Part shown: positions 52,101-60,527 of the stretch, in pieces
Layout of the letters: each line of letters starts with the position of its first letter
How positions within the stretch are numbered: the stretch's first letter is position 1
DNA from: JAUASW01 sp036880965
GTDB taxonomy: Bacteria; Pseudomonadota; Gammaproteobacteria; Burkholderiales; Burkholderiaceae_C
DNA length: 64,000 nt
Direction: 5' to 3'
Assembly: GCF_036880965.1 (NCBI RefSeq)
Contig: NZ_JBAJMV010000001.1
Coordinates: forward strand, 1,005,824 to 1,069,823
Made by a program: the position numbers and the translations under genes
Notes under the pieces: generated by a model
Databases searched by the model: none
What the model saw: the letters and a program-made list of their open reading frames with translations, nothing else
What the model was told of the DNA's origin: nothing

Positions 52101-55100
52101 GACAGCTCGTCGGCCTCGTTCAGGAAGATATTGAACAGGCTGATGCTGATGCGCAGCGGACCGATGACCTTGACGCTGTCCTCTTCCGGCGCCTCGGCTT
52201 GCACCTCTGCCGGCTCGGGCTCCGGCTCGGGCACGGCCGGCGGCGGCACCAGCACCAGCGTGCGCTCATGGGCCGGCTCGGCCTGCACCTCAGGCTCGGC
52301 CGCGAGCTCGGGCAGTTCCAGCAGCTCGAGCGGCTCCTGAGCTTCTGCGGCCGGCGGCGGCGCGGCGGGTTCTTCAGACAAGCTGGACAGGTCCAGCAGC
52401 TCGGTGGCGCCGGGCTCGGCAAACGCGTCGACCTCGACCACCTCGGGCAGTTCGGCCACGGGCTCCGGGGCCGGCTCGGGCGGCAGCACCACCTCGCCCA
52501 GCTGCATGTCCAACGCAAACTCGGGCAGCGCTTCGGCTTCGGGCTTGGGTGCTTGCGCTTCGACCGGGCTGGCTTCGGCCAGCAGGTCCAGATCGAGCAG
52601 GTCTTCGATCGGCTCGGGCGCCGGGTCGACAACTTCCGCACTTTCGGCAGCCGGCTCCGGATCCAGGTCCAGCACCACCATGTCCAGCGACAGTTCGGGC
52701 GCCGGCTCCAGCAGCAGGTCGGGTTCGAGCTTGCCCTGAGCCAGCTCGGGCAGCGCGTCCATCGGCAGAGTGGCGCCCCACTGACTGTCGGTCACCGGCA
52801 GCGCAGAAAGCTCGCGCATCTCGGCCAGGGTCTGCGGCTCGCCCACATCCAGGATGTCCAGCAGCCCGGGCACCTCGACGACCTCGGCTGCGGCGACGAC
52901 CAGCGTCGGTTCTGCAGGCTCATCGGGCTCGACGGCCGGCACAGATGTCGGCTCAATGACCGGCTCAGGCGTCGGCTCAGCAAGCGCTTCATTGACCGCC
53001 TCAACGACTTCAATCGACGGCTCCACAGGCAGCTCGGCCGCGACTTCAGCCGGCACGTCCTGAGCCGCTTCTACCGGCGCTTCGCTGCCCGGCCAGACCA
53101 GGGGCAGGACCCGACCCTCGAGTCGCAGGGCATCGGCGCTGGCGCGCAGCGCCGCATGGCCGTGGCCGCGCGACTCGCCGGCCTGGATTGCCTCGGTCCA
53201 TTCGGCAAAGTAGTCCAGCGCTTCGTCGGTGAAGCCCTGCAAAGCCATGTCGAACGGCTTGCCGTCGGTCAGCCACTGGTTGTAGAGCTGCTCGCAAGCC
53301 CAGCCGCCCTCACCGAAGTTGGCCAGCCCCACCATGCGTGAGCTGCCCTTGAGCGTATGGAAGGCACGGCGCACCGTGGTCAGTTGCTCGCGGTCCTGCG
53401 GATCCTGCTCAAGCGCGGCCAATGCCTTGCGGGCGGTGGCCACCACCTCGTTGGCCTCTTCCAGGAAGATGCCCAGCATCTCCTCGTCCATGGGCTCGTC
53501 CACGAAGACGGCCGGAGCAGGCGCAGGTACGGCGGCCGGCGGCGTGGGTGCAGGCGGCGGTGCCACAACTTGCGGAGCGGGCGCTTGCGCACCTGCGCCG
53601 AAGTCCAGCGAGATCTCGGGCTCGTCCAGGTCACCGGCAATTGTCAGCTCCGGCAGCACCAGGGTGCTGGCCACATCGTCCGCACGGCCCATGACCGGTG
53701 CCAGGGTGCCGGTTTCTTCGTCGAAGGCGAACATGCGCTTGGCCAGGGCCGGCTGCACGCTCAGCATGTCGATCAGAAAACCCAGGGCGCCCAGGTTGTT
53801 GGCCAGGCGCTCGAAACCGGCACGTGCGGCCGGCAGGTTGGCATCGACCTCGGTGTTGGCCAGTTCATCCAGTACATCGCGCATGCGCAGGCAGCACAGC
53901 GCGGCCTGGTCCAGGCCCAGCACCTTGAGCACGCCGCGCATCGAACCCAGGAGACCCGGCACGGGAATCAGGAGCTCGCGCTGAGTCGGCGCGCGGAAAT
54001 AGTCATCGACCCGCTTCTCGACGTCCGAGAGCGTATGACGCAGCTCATGCACCACGCTGCCCAGGGTCTGGCGGTCGGAGACGCGGCGGTACAGCTCTTC
54101 CATCCAGGCTTCCAGGGCCTGGGGCGCATCGCCATGGGCCACGGCCTCGATGCGGCCGGCCAGGCGCTTGACGCGCGCTGCCTGGTCGGGATGGTCGAAG
54201 GCGGCGTCGTCCAGCGCCGCTTCGACGTAGAGGATGGCGGTGGCGATTTCCATCGCCAGGGCCGGCGCCGGCGGCTTGCCGGAGCGCAGCGTGGCCACGA
54301 TGGCCCGCTGCATGGTTTCGCCCAGCACCTCACCACTCGGGAACAGGCGGGCAAGCGACTCGGACACGGCCGCGAACTGCTCGTCCAGGCCTGCCAGGCG
54401 ATGGCTTTCGCCTTCGGCCGTGGTGGACCAGCTTTCCTTGGCCACGGCCACGCGGCGGCGCGCCTGCGCCACCCAGGCCGGGTCGATGCGGCCGAGGCTG
54501 TCGTCTTCGTAGTCACCCACCAGCTCTTCAGCAAGCGAGTAGCTCTTGCGGATCTGTTGCAGGCGCGGTGCCTGCGCGGCCGCCGGCACCTTGGCGTGGG
54601 CACAGAAGAACAGCAGGTCGCGGGCGAGCTGCAGCAAGCTCTCGTCAACACGCGGCTGGCGAAGCTGCGCCAGCAGGCGCGAACCGAGGCGCTTCAGATA
54701 GGCATCCTGGACCAGCAGGCCCTGGGCCTCGGCCTGGAACACGCCGGCGGCCAGCTGCCACAGGCAGCGCATCTCGCGAGCGCTGGCACCTGCGGCCAGG
54801 CCGGCGCAGAGATCGCTCAACTGGCTGGCGTTCGCACCGCTGGGCTGGCGCATCTGCTTGAGCAGTGCCGATTCGAAGGCAGCGCGGGCCGACTCGACGG
54901 CCTGCGGACGCGCGTCTGTCGGCAGCTCGCGCCACTCCCATTCGTACTGCCAGAGATCGGCCGGATGGATGCGCTCGGCGCTGTTGAAATCCTGCAGCGC
55001 GCGATAGCTCGGGAACAGCGCCAGCGTGCTCGGCTTGGCGCCGGCCAGCATCTTGGCGATCAGCGAGAGCAACGCAAAGTTGGCGCGCTCGATGGTCTCG

Positions 55101-55423
55101 ACAGCGGCCAGGTCCACCGCGATCGGTTGGGCCGCCAGGGTGGACACGGCCTTCTCGGCGGCCCGCAGCACCGCCGCGCCGGCCGGCAGGCCCACGAGCG
55201 TGAGCACGCCCGCCACCTGGTGCAGCTGCGCTGCCGCATGGGTCAACGACTGGCTGGGCGTGCCCTTGGTGTCGAAGCCGACGGTTGAAATCCGGGTGTC
55301 GCCGTCACGCAGCAGCCGGCGCAGGCTCTTGTGAACCGCCTCCAGCGAGCGGCGCAACTCCTCCTGCACCCAGGCCAGCGGACTCAGGTCAGCCGGAAAT
55401 TCAGAATCGCGCGCGAGGTCCAT
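49199..55423 (-). CDS. chpA: ChpA/PilL hybrid chemotaxis histidine kinase of type IV pili
   Basis: 2074-residue CheA-like kinase. Several Hpt domains are present: an N-terminal degenerate one (LHQVAG near residue 67), then His689 (FHTLKGSSRM), His1135 (AHSLAGNAATVG) and His1310 (LHTFKGGARL). They are separated by long acidic, Pro/Glu/Ala-rich linkers (most of about 780-1090). The kinase core follows (N box HLLRNSVSHG near 1660, DFGDDGAGLNL), then a CheW-like domain and a C-terminal receiver with Asp2006 (VVLSDIEMPRMDG). It receives signals from PilJ and phosphorylates PilG and PilH to control pilus extension and retraction. Confidence 0.95.
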   Translation of the reverse strand: MDLARDSEFPADLSPLAWVQEELRRSLEAVHKSLRRLLRDGDTRISTVGFDTKGTPSQSLTHAAAQLHQVAGVLTLVGLPAGAAVLRAAEKAVSTLAAQPIAVDLAAVETIERANFALLSLIAKMLAGAKPSTLALFPSYRALQDFNSAERIHPADLWQYEWEWRELPTDARPQAVESARAAFESALLKQMRQPSGANASQLSDLCAGLAAGASAREMRCLWQLAAGVFQAEAQGLLVQDAYLKRLGSRLLAQLRQPRVDESLLQLARDLLFFCAHAKVPAAAQAPRLQQIRKSYSLAEELVGDYEDDSLGRIDPAWVAQARRRVAVAKESWSTTAEGESHRLAGLDEQFAAVSESLARLFPSGEVLGETMQRAIVATLRSGKPPAPALAMEIATAILYVEAALDDAAFDHPDQAARVKRLAGRIEAVAHGDAPQALEAWMEELYRRVSDRQTLGSVVHELRHTLSDVEKRVDDYFRAPTQRELLIPVPGLLGSMRGVLKVLGLDQAALCCLRMRDVLDELANTEVDANLPAARAGFERLANNLGALGFLIDMLSVQPALAKRMFAFDEETGTLAPVMGRADDVASTLVLPELTIAGDLDEPEISLDFGAGAQAPAPQVVAPPPAPTPPAAVPAPAPAVFVDEPMDEEMLGIFLEEANEVVATARKALAALEQDPQDREQLTTVRRAFHTLKGSSRMVGLANFGEGGWACEQLYNQWLTDGKPFDMALQGFTDEALDYFAEWTEAIQAGESRGHGHAALRASADALRLEGRVLPLVWPGSEAPVEAAQDVPAEVAAELPVEPSIEVVEAVNEALAEPTPEPVIEPTSVPAVEPDEPAEPTLVVAAAEVVEVPGLLDILDVGEPQTLAEMRELSALPVTDSQWGATLPMDALPELAQGKLEPDLLLEPAPELSLDMVVLDLDPEPAAESAEVVDPAPEPIEDLLDLDLLAEASPVEAQAPKPEAEALPEFALDMQLGEVVLPPEPAPEPVAELPEVVEVDAFAEPGATELLDLSSLSEEPAAPPPAAEAQEPLELLELPELAAEPEVQAEPAHERTLVLVPPPAVPEPEPEPAEVQAEAPEEDSVKVIGPLRISISLFNIFLNEADELSRRLSNDLAEWALALDGVPPPSNEALAHSLAGNAATVGYEDLSQLARALEHALGRAQHASKVEMPVASVFVRSAEEIRRLLHQFAAGFLKPADAELLLALNDYQPEDARESVATEDMLDDEDEPGAMQVSVPAPPANVLASPDPLPAVEAFPLGEADQIDGELFPIFEEEAADLLSQLHAGMRDWVNHPGDTARAGATMRALHTFKGGARLCGAMQLGEQAHLMESAVEALLSRGDVKAADVQELQHRGDALEHGFEQLLARLAAPVPSVVPVVAPVAAPVFAPVVTAPVAAPIPEPEVEAVEAVEAIDAVAPPPEAETAEATAEATGETSVQPVAAPAAQIDWGSLSVEETEPTLEGVSQAQALVRVRGNLLERMAAQAGEVGIRRARLESELSQMKSGLLDLEDNLERLRGRLRELEVQAEAQIDSRQEAARMAGRDFDPLEFDRYTRFQELTRMMAEAVNDVATVQRSLQKNVQLGEDELAGQSRLTRELQDDLLRTRLVEFDSLAERMHRVVRQAARDANKQARLEIVGGHIELDRSVLERMIGPFEHLLRNSVSHGIEAPEVRAAKGKDATGTLRVALRQEGNEILIDFGDDGAGLNLERIRERGTQLGLIQPGHAISEPELMDLIFAPGFSTAATVTELSGRGIGMDVVRSEVNTLGGYVDIQSTPGQGAHFDVRLPLTTAVSQIVLLRHGEDTVAVPAVLMEGLRRVELDKVEQAYASGQIEIGGEHLPMYWLGGLMGQGARGHLHGKHASVVVVHSAHQRLALHVDEVLGKQEVVIKNLGPQLRSVPGLAGISLLASGEVALIYNPVALANRFGAAAMAQARALPELAAPAAAVVEKLAPLVLVVDDSLTVRRVTQRLLEREGFRVELAKDGLEALEKLGGDELPSVVLSDIEMPRMDGFDLVRNLRGDARLAQLPVIMITSRIAQKHRDYAHELGVDHYLGKPYDEEQLLELIGKYTA

Positions 55424-55459
55424 GCCTTGCCTTTATTCGCTGTTTGTGCGGGTCAGGCT

Positions 55460-57745
55460 TCAGCCGACCTTGAAGCGGGACACCGATTGACGCAGCGCTT
55501 CCGCAGATCGCGAGAGCTCATGCACCATCGAGGCCGTCGAGCGCGTGCCCTCGCCGGTCTGCTCGGTCACCGCAAAAATGTGCTGGATGTTAGACGCCAC
55601 TTCGTTGGCCGACTGTGCTTCGCTCAGGGCCTGTTGCGAAATCTGCGCAATCAGCTCGTCCAGGCGACGCGACACCTTGTCGATCTCTTCCAGTGCGTTG
55701 CCGGCCGCGTCAGACAGCTTGGTACCTTCGACCACACCGACCGTGGAGCGCTCCATGGCCGCCACGGCGTCGTGGGTGTCGGTCTGAATGGTCTTGACCA
55801 GCACCGAGATTCGCCGCGTGGCGTCGCCCGAGCGCTCGGCGAGTCGCTGCACTTCTTCCGCCACCACCGAGAAGCCGCGACCGGCTTCACCCGCGGACGC
55901 CGCCTGAATGGCAGCGTTCAGGGCCAGCACGTTGGTCTGCTCGGTAATGTCCGAGATCAGCTCGGTAATTTCACCAATTTCCTGCGAGGACTCGCCCAGG
56001 CGCTTGATGCGCTTGGAAGTCTCCTGGATGTGGTCGCGGATCTGGTTCATACCGGCGATGTTGTTCTGCATCGCCTGCAGGCCCTGCTCGGCCGCCTGAC
56101 GCGACTGGCGCGCGACCTCGGCGGTCTGCTGCGCCTGGCCCGACACCTCGTTGATTCGACCCGCCATCTGCAGCACGGCCTCGCCGGTGGCGCGAATCTC
56201 GTGCAGCTGTTCGGTGGAGGCAGCGAGCAGCTCGGTGGAGGTCTGGTCGACCTGGCCGGTCGTTTCCGTCACCCGTGCGGCCGTGCCCTGCACCTGGGTC
56301 ACCAGGTTGCGCAGCTCTTCCACCGTGTAGTTCACGGAGTCGGCAATGGCGCCAGTGATGTCTTCCGTCACCGTGGCCTGCTGCGTCAGGTCGCCTTCAG
56401 CAACCGCTTGCAGTTCGTTCATCAAACGCAGAATGGCGGCCTGGTTGGCGTCGTTCACGCGCTTGGCTTCGGCCTGCTCCGCCTCGGCCTGCGCCTTCTG
56501 TTCTTCAGCCATCGTGGCGCGCGACTTCTGGTCAGCCACATAGAGGCGCAGGAAGCCGAGCGCACCGACCACCATGGCGCTCAGCGAGCCCAGCAGCAGC
56601 AGCAGCTGCCAGAACTTCACGCCGCCGCTGGATTCGATCTGCTGGGCAATGCCGTCCAGGCCTTTGCGCAGCGGTTCGCTGTCGGTCAGGATGGCGGTCT
56701 GCGCATCGCGGGCCGTCACCAGGCCCTGCAGATTGGACAGGATGGCGGCAGCCTGAATGCGCGTATCTTCATACTGCTTCAAGAGCGTGTTCAGTCGCTC
56801 TTTCAGCTGCGCATCGCGAGCGCCCGGCAGACGCAGCGAGGGGCTGCCCGAAATCAGGCCCTGCGTGATTTCACGGAAGGCATTCAAGTCCTTGCCGAGC
56901 AGGAACACCGCCTCAGGGCTCACGCCTTCGGGCGTCAGGAATTCGTTGGCGCTCTTGCCGATACGCTGGGTCAGCATCACCAGTTGGCCGACCGCGGAAA
57001 TTTCCGCAGGCGAGGCATTGGCCTGCAGCGCTTGCGAGGCTGCGGCTTCGGCGCTTTCCAGCAAGTCCGACGACTGGCGGTTGATCGCGCGCAGTGCCGT
57101 GCCCACCTGCGTGAGCACCTTTTCCTGGTCGATCACGAGGCGGCCGCTCTTTTCGGCGCGGGTGACCAGGGGCTGCAGCTTCTCGAGATCGGGCTGCAGC
57201 GAGGTCGGTGCAATGGCGATCTCGCCCTGGCCGGTGCGCAGGGCGCTGACCACACTGGTGATGGTCTGCACCGATTCACGCAGCTCGGTGAAGGCGCCGG
57301 GGCTGCCGATGATGGCCGAAGACACGGCCTTGGCCATGCGTTGCGACTGCATCATGGCCTGACCGGTGGCGCGCACCTGGGCGGCCGTCTTGTTGGCGCC
57401 GGCCACGATGAAGCTCACGCCGGCGGCGGTACCGATCAGGCCGAGGGCGACGGCTGCGGTCAGCGCGCGCTGGTTGCGTGCGCTGCTCTTCTTGACTGCC
57501 TCGGCGCGCTCGGCACCGATCACGGTGTCGCTCACGGCCGAGGTGCTGGCAAAGCTGCCGGTCTCGTTGAACTCGGGCGGCAACTGCTGCTCAGAGGGCA
57601 CGGCCTCCGAAATGATGGAAGACTCCGGGCGGCTGCCGCTGTCCAGCGGCATATGGCCGGAAGGACTGAGCGTGTGATGCTCATCGTCCTGTTGCCCCTG
57701 CTGGTCGGTTTTGCCGAGGTTTTTGATCTTGTCCAGGAAGCTCAT
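55460..57745 (-). CDS. pilJ: Pilus chemoreceptor PilJ
   Basis: 761-residue chemoreceptor of the Pil-Chp system. About 90 cytoplasmic residues precede the first membrane helix (ALTAAVALGLIGTAAGVSFI). Two PilJ-type sensor repeats follow, marked by MMQSQRMAKAV and QLVMLTQRIGKSANEFL, and a second helix (FWQLLLLLGSLSAMVVGALGFL). HAMP and signalling domains have the tip ITEQTNVLALNAAIQAASAGEAGRGFSVVAEE. It is 36 bases upstream of chpA. Confidence 0.96.
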   Translation of the reverse strand: MSFLDKIKNLGKTDQQGQQDDEHHTLSPSGHMPLDSGSRPESSIISEAVPSEQQLPPEFNETGSFASTSAVSDTVIGAERAEAVKKSSARNQRALTAAVALGLIGTAAGVSFIVAGANKTAAQVRATGQAMMQSQRMAKAVSSAIIGSPGAFTELRESVQTITSVVSALRTGQGEIAIAPTSLQPDLEKLQPLVTRAEKSGRLVIDQEKVLTQVGTALRAINRQSSDLLESAEAAASQALQANASPAEISAVGQLVMLTQRIGKSANEFLTPEGVSPEAVFLLGKDLNAFREITQGLISGSPSLRLPGARDAQLKERLNTLLKQYEDTRIQAAAILSNLQGLVTARDAQTAILTDSEPLRKGLDGIAQQIESSGGVKFWQLLLLLGSLSAMVVGALGFLRLYVADQKSRATMAEEQKAQAEAEQAEAKRVNDANQAAILRLMNELQAVAEGDLTQQATVTEDITGAIADSVNYTVEELRNLVTQVQGTAARVTETTGQVDQTSTELLAASTEQLHEIRATGEAVLQMAGRINEVSGQAQQTAEVARQSRQAAEQGLQAMQNNIAGMNQIRDHIQETSKRIKRLGESSQEIGEITELISDITEQTNVLALNAAIQAASAGEAGRGFSVVAEEVQRLAERSGDATRRISVLVKTIQTDTHDAVAAMERSTVGVVEGTKLSDAAGNALEEIDKVSRRLDELIAQISQQALSEAQSANEVASNIQHIFAVTEQTGEGTRSTASMVHELSRSAEALRQSVSRFKVG

Positions 57746-57781
57746 TACACCCTCTTGTTCAGCTTGGCGACGCAGCGCCGT

Positions 57782-58303
57782 TCAGACCACGATTCGAACA
57801 AAGCGCTCATTGCGAACCAGCGCTTCCAGATCCAGCACCTGCCAGCGCCGCCCATCGGCGTCCCGCATCAGGGCGCCGGCATAACGCGGCCGACTGGCCG
57901 GCAGCTCTTCGGTATCCGGCTGCAGTTGCTCATTGCCGCGCAGGCCCAGCAACTTGTCGACCTGCAGCGCGCAGTTCATGTGCAGATCGGCATTCAGGGT
58001 CACCAGGCGGGAGCCCGAGGCGGCCTGGCCGGCCTCGCGAAGACCCAGGAAGGCGGCCAGGTCGACCACCGTGAAGAGCCCGCCCCGGAGATTGGCCACG
58101 CCGGCCAGCCAGGGCTGGGCATAGGGCACGACCTTCATGGGTACGGGGGTAAAGATCTCGGCTGCCTGACCGAGCGAGAACAACAGCCCAACGCCGGCCG
58201 CCTCGACCGCCAGCCAGCTGGCGGTGGACGGCTGCTCGCGCGCCGCCTGCATGCGCTCGGCGAGCCGGTGCTGGAGTTCCTTCAGCGCTTCCTTGTTGGC
58301 CAC
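57782..58303 (-). CDS. pilI: CheW-like pilus coupling protein PilI
   Basis: 173-residue CheW-domain protein that couples PilJ to ChpA. The core carries WLAGVANLRGGLFTVVDLAAFLGL. I use GTG at 58303, four bases after the pilH stop; a frame extending to 58378 would overlap pilH and carries no similarity. It is 36 bases upstream of pilJ. Confidence 0.92.
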   Translation of the reverse strand: MANKEALKELQHRLAERMQAAREQPSTASWLAVEAAGVGLLFSLGQAAEIFTPVPMKVVPYAQPWLAGVANLRGGLFTVVDLAAFLGLREAGQAASGSRLVTLNADLHMNCALQVDKLLGLRGNEQLQPDTEELPASRPRYAGALMRDADGRRWQVLDLEALVRNERFVRIVV

Positions 58304-58307
58304 GGTG

Positions 58308-58673
58308 TCAGCCCAAGGCCTTGATCTTGGCCAGCAACTCTTCCGCCTTGACCGGCTTGACCACGTAGTCGCTGGCACCCTGCCGGGTGGCCCAGACCTT
58401 GTCCGTCTCCTGGTTCTTGCTCGTGCACATGATCACCGGCACATCGGTGAAGCGCTCGTCACGGGTAATGGCGCGGGTCAGCTGGAAGCCGTTCTGGCCT
58501 GGCATCACCACGTCCATCAGGATCAGGTCGGGCTTTTCTTCGGACAGGCGCGCAAAGGCCTCTTCGCCGTTCTCGGCCGTGCGCACCGCAAAGCCGCGCT
58601 TCACCAGCATCTCGCTGAGGTAGTGCAGCTCGGTCTTGGAATCGTCGACAAGCAGGATCTTCTGGATAGGCAT
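58308..58673 (-). CDS. pilH: Response regulator PilH
   Basis: 121-residue stand-alone receiver. Acidic pocket LLVDDSKTE, phospho-acceptor aspartate in LILMDVVMPGQNG, Thr/Ser switch in VIMCTSK and lysine in VVKPVKAEELL. In Pseudomonas, PilH counteracts PilG in pilus retraction control. It is the second gene of the pil operon, 27 bases after pilG. Confidence 0.95.
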   Translation of the reverse strand: MPIQKILLVDDSKTELHYLSEMLVKRGFAVRTAENGEEAFARLSEEKPDLILMDVVMPGQNGFQLTRAITRDERFTDVPVIMCTSKNQETDKVWATRQGASDYVVKPVKAEELLAKIKALG

Positions 58674-58700
58674 CTGGTTCTCCTCGGTGCCTGGGTCGCT

Positions 58701-59123
58701 TTAGGCAGCAGCCGGGCGATGCAGCTGCACGGCTTGCAGCAGCTGGTCTTTGGTGAAGGGCTTGGTCAGGTAGTCTTGCGACCCGACCATGCGGCCGCGC
58801 GCCTTGTCGAACAGGCCGTCCTTGCTGGACAGCATGATCACCGGCACGGCGGCGAAATGCGGATTGCGCTTGATGATGGCGCAGGTCTGGTAGCCATCGA
58901 GCCGCGGCATCAGGATGTCGCAGAACACCAGGTCGGGGTGGTAGTCGCTCAGCTTGGACAGCGCATCAAAGCCGTCTTCGGCGAGCACGACTTCGTGGCC
59001 ACCCTGCTTCAGAAAGATCTCGGCGCTGCGGCGGATCGTGTTGCTGTCGTCAATGACCAGCACCTTGACGCTCGCGGGCGCGCCTTCAGGAGCAGAAACA
59101 TCCAAGCTGGGTCTCCTCGACAT
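58701..59123 (-). CDS. pilG: Response regulator PilG
   Basis: 140-residue stand-alone receiver with a short N-terminal extension (about 18 residues). Acidic pocket VLVIDDSNTIRR, phospho-acceptor in LVFCDILMPRLDG, switch in VIMLSSKDG and lysine in YLTKPFTKDQLL. The IRRSAEIFLKQGGHEV helix is typical of PilG. It promotes pilus extension via FimV/FimX-type partners in Pseudomonas. It follows the rubredoxin gene by 52 bases. Confidence 0.95.
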   Translation of the reverse strand: MSRRPSLDVSAPEGAPASVKVLVIDDSNTIRRSAEIFLKQGGHEVVLAEDGFDALSKLSDYHPDLVFCDILMPRLDGYQTCAIIKRNPHFAAVPVIMLSSKDGLFDKARGRMVGSQDYLTKPFTKDQLLQAVQLHRPAAA

Positions 59124-59175
59124 CTAGGGGCTTCAGCCCGGGAACGGAGCGCTGATCAAGCAATCAATCGATAGA

Positions 59176-59349
59176 TCAGATACGCACCATCTCGAAGTCT
59201 TCCTTGCGGGCGCCGCATTCGGGACAGGTCCAGTTCATGTCCACATCGGCCCAGGCGGTACCGGCAGCGATGCCATGTTCTGGATCACCGGCGGCCTCGT
59301 CATAAATCCAGCCGCAGATCAGGCACATCCAGGTACTAGGTTCGCTCAC
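59176..59349 (-). CDS. Rubredoxin
   Basis: 57-residue iron protein from a GTG start at 59349. The four iron ligands are in two CxxC pairs, CLIC (residues 9-12) and CPEC (42-45), with the usual aromatic and glycine spacing (WIYDEAAGDPEHGI, then GTAWADV). It would carry electrons, for example to an oxidoreductase or alkane-hydroxylase-type partner, but no partner is nearby. It lies upstream of pilG on the same strand and diverges from thiD. Confidence 0.93.
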   Translation of the reverse strand: MSEPSTWMCLICGWIYDEAAGDPEHGIAAGTAWADVDMNWTCPECGARKEDFEMVRI

Positions 59350-59367
59350 GATAGCTTTGTCAGGTCA

Positions 59368-59388
59368 CTACAATGCCAAAGATTGTAG
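59368..59388. promoter_or_regulatory. Dyad CTACAAT-N7-ATTGTAG in the rubredoxin/thiD gap
   Basis: A perfect 7-bp dyad (59368-59374 and 59382-59388). Each arm contains TACAAT, a good -10 box for its own strand, pointing to facing divergent promoters or to an operator. The minus-strand box would start rubredoxin mRNA about 25 bases before its GTG. The remainder of the 186-bp gap holds no gene. Confidence 0.5.
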
Positions 59389-59535
59389 CCACGCCTGTCG
59401 GGCCGTTTATAGAGAGAGAAAGCCCGCATGTGACGCTTCAGGGGGCCGTGCATTTTTACCGGCAAACTGATCCCAACGTGGCGAAAAAGCCGCCTGCGGC
59501 CAGCCGCTCAACAGCCATCCAACCAGCGCCGCACC

Positions 59536-60516
59536 ATGAGCAAAACCGAAATCCCCGCCGGCGCCGAATCTGCGCTGCCAGCGGAGCAGGAGGCCCAATC
59601 GCCCGCCTGCGTCATGTCCTTCAATGCCAGCGAGCCCAGCGGCGCCAGCGGTCTGGCCTGCGATATTGCCACCATTGCCGCCATGGGCGCGCATTGCTTG
59701 CCCGTGGTTACAGCAGTGTTGCTGCGAGACACCGCCGAGGTCTTTGACCAGCAGGTACTGGACAGCGACACCATCGTGGAGCAAGCCCGCAGCATCCTCG
59801 AAGACATCACCATCAGTGCCTGGAAGGTCGGCTTCCTGGGCAGCGCCGAGGGCGTCAGCGCCGTGGCCGAGGTGCTCAGCGACTACCCGGACGTGCCCCT
59901 GGTGGCCTATCTGCCGGCCATTTCCTGGCTGGATGAAGAGCAGCAGCAAAGCTATCTGGACGCCTTTCGCGAACTGGTGCTGCCGCAGACCTCGGTGCTG
60001 GTGGGCAACCACAAGACCCTGACCGACTTCCTGCTGCCCGACTGGGACAGCGAGCGCCCGGCCTCGGCCCGCGAACTGGCCGTGGCCGCTGGCGAGCATG
60101 GCGCGACGCAGGTGCTGGTCACAGGCATCAGCCTGCCCAACCAGTTCGTCGACAACGTGCTGGCCAATCCGCAAGGTCCGATCACCGGTGAGAAGTTCGA
60201 GCGCTTCGAAGTCAACTTCGTCGGCGCGGGCGATACGCTGTCCAGCTCGCTGGCCGCGCTGATGGCCGTAGGCGCCGAGCCGCATGAGGCGGTGGGCGAG
60301 GCCCTGGCCTTCCTGGACCAGTCGCTGGACGCCGGCTTCCGGCCCGGCATGGGCAATGTGATTCCCGACCGCTTCTTCTGGGCCCTGCCGCCCGAGGGCG
60401 AGGAAGGCGAAGAGCTGGGCGAGAACCCACTCGCGATCGCGCTCCAGGCCCCGGAAGAGGATGAAGAAGAAACCCCGGCCGAGCCGACGACCCGCGCGCC
60501 GCGCCGCATGCACTGA
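59536..60516 (+). CDS. thiD: ThiD-like hydroxymethylpyrimidine kinase family protein with acidic tail
   Basis: 326-residue ribokinase-fold protein of the HMP kinase/HMP-P kinase family of thiamine synthesis. The substrate loop, SGGAGIQAD in E. coli ThiD, reads SGASGLACD here, and the usual VLDPVM stretch reads VAYLPAI, so substrate binding looks altered. The anion-hole motif is GAGDTLSSSL. About 45 residues beyond the fold form an acidic, Pro/Glu-rich tail (EEDEEETPAEP). It precedes hemL by 11 bases. The symbol reflects family membership, not proven activity. Confidence 0.75.
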   Translation: MSKTEIPAGAESALPAEQEAQSPACVMSFNASEPSGASGLACDIATIAAMGAHCLPVVTAVLLRDTAEVFDQQVLDSDTIVEQARSILEDITISAWKVGFLGSAEGVSAVAEVLSDYPDVPLVAYLPAISWLDEEQQQSYLDAFRELVLPQTSVLVGNHKTLTDFLLPDWDSERPASARELAVAAGEHGATQVLVTGISLPNQFVDNVLANPQGPITGEKFERFEVNFVGAGDTLSSSLAALMAVGAEPHEAVGEALAFLDQSLDAGFRPGMGNVIPDRFFWALPPEGEEGEELGENPLAIALQAPEEDEEETPAEPTTRAPRRMH

Positions 60517-60527
60517 AGATTTCCCAT

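Noticed and set aside
51437..53341. 634-codon plus-strand frame opposite the chpA linkers
   Set aside because: The repetitive Glu/Pro linkers of chpA create an open antisense frame; no start context or motif supports it.
55331..58324. 997-codon plus-strand frame opposite pilJ and pilI
   Set aside because: Length alone is impressive, but it mirrors the codon pattern of pilJ and has no domain of its own.
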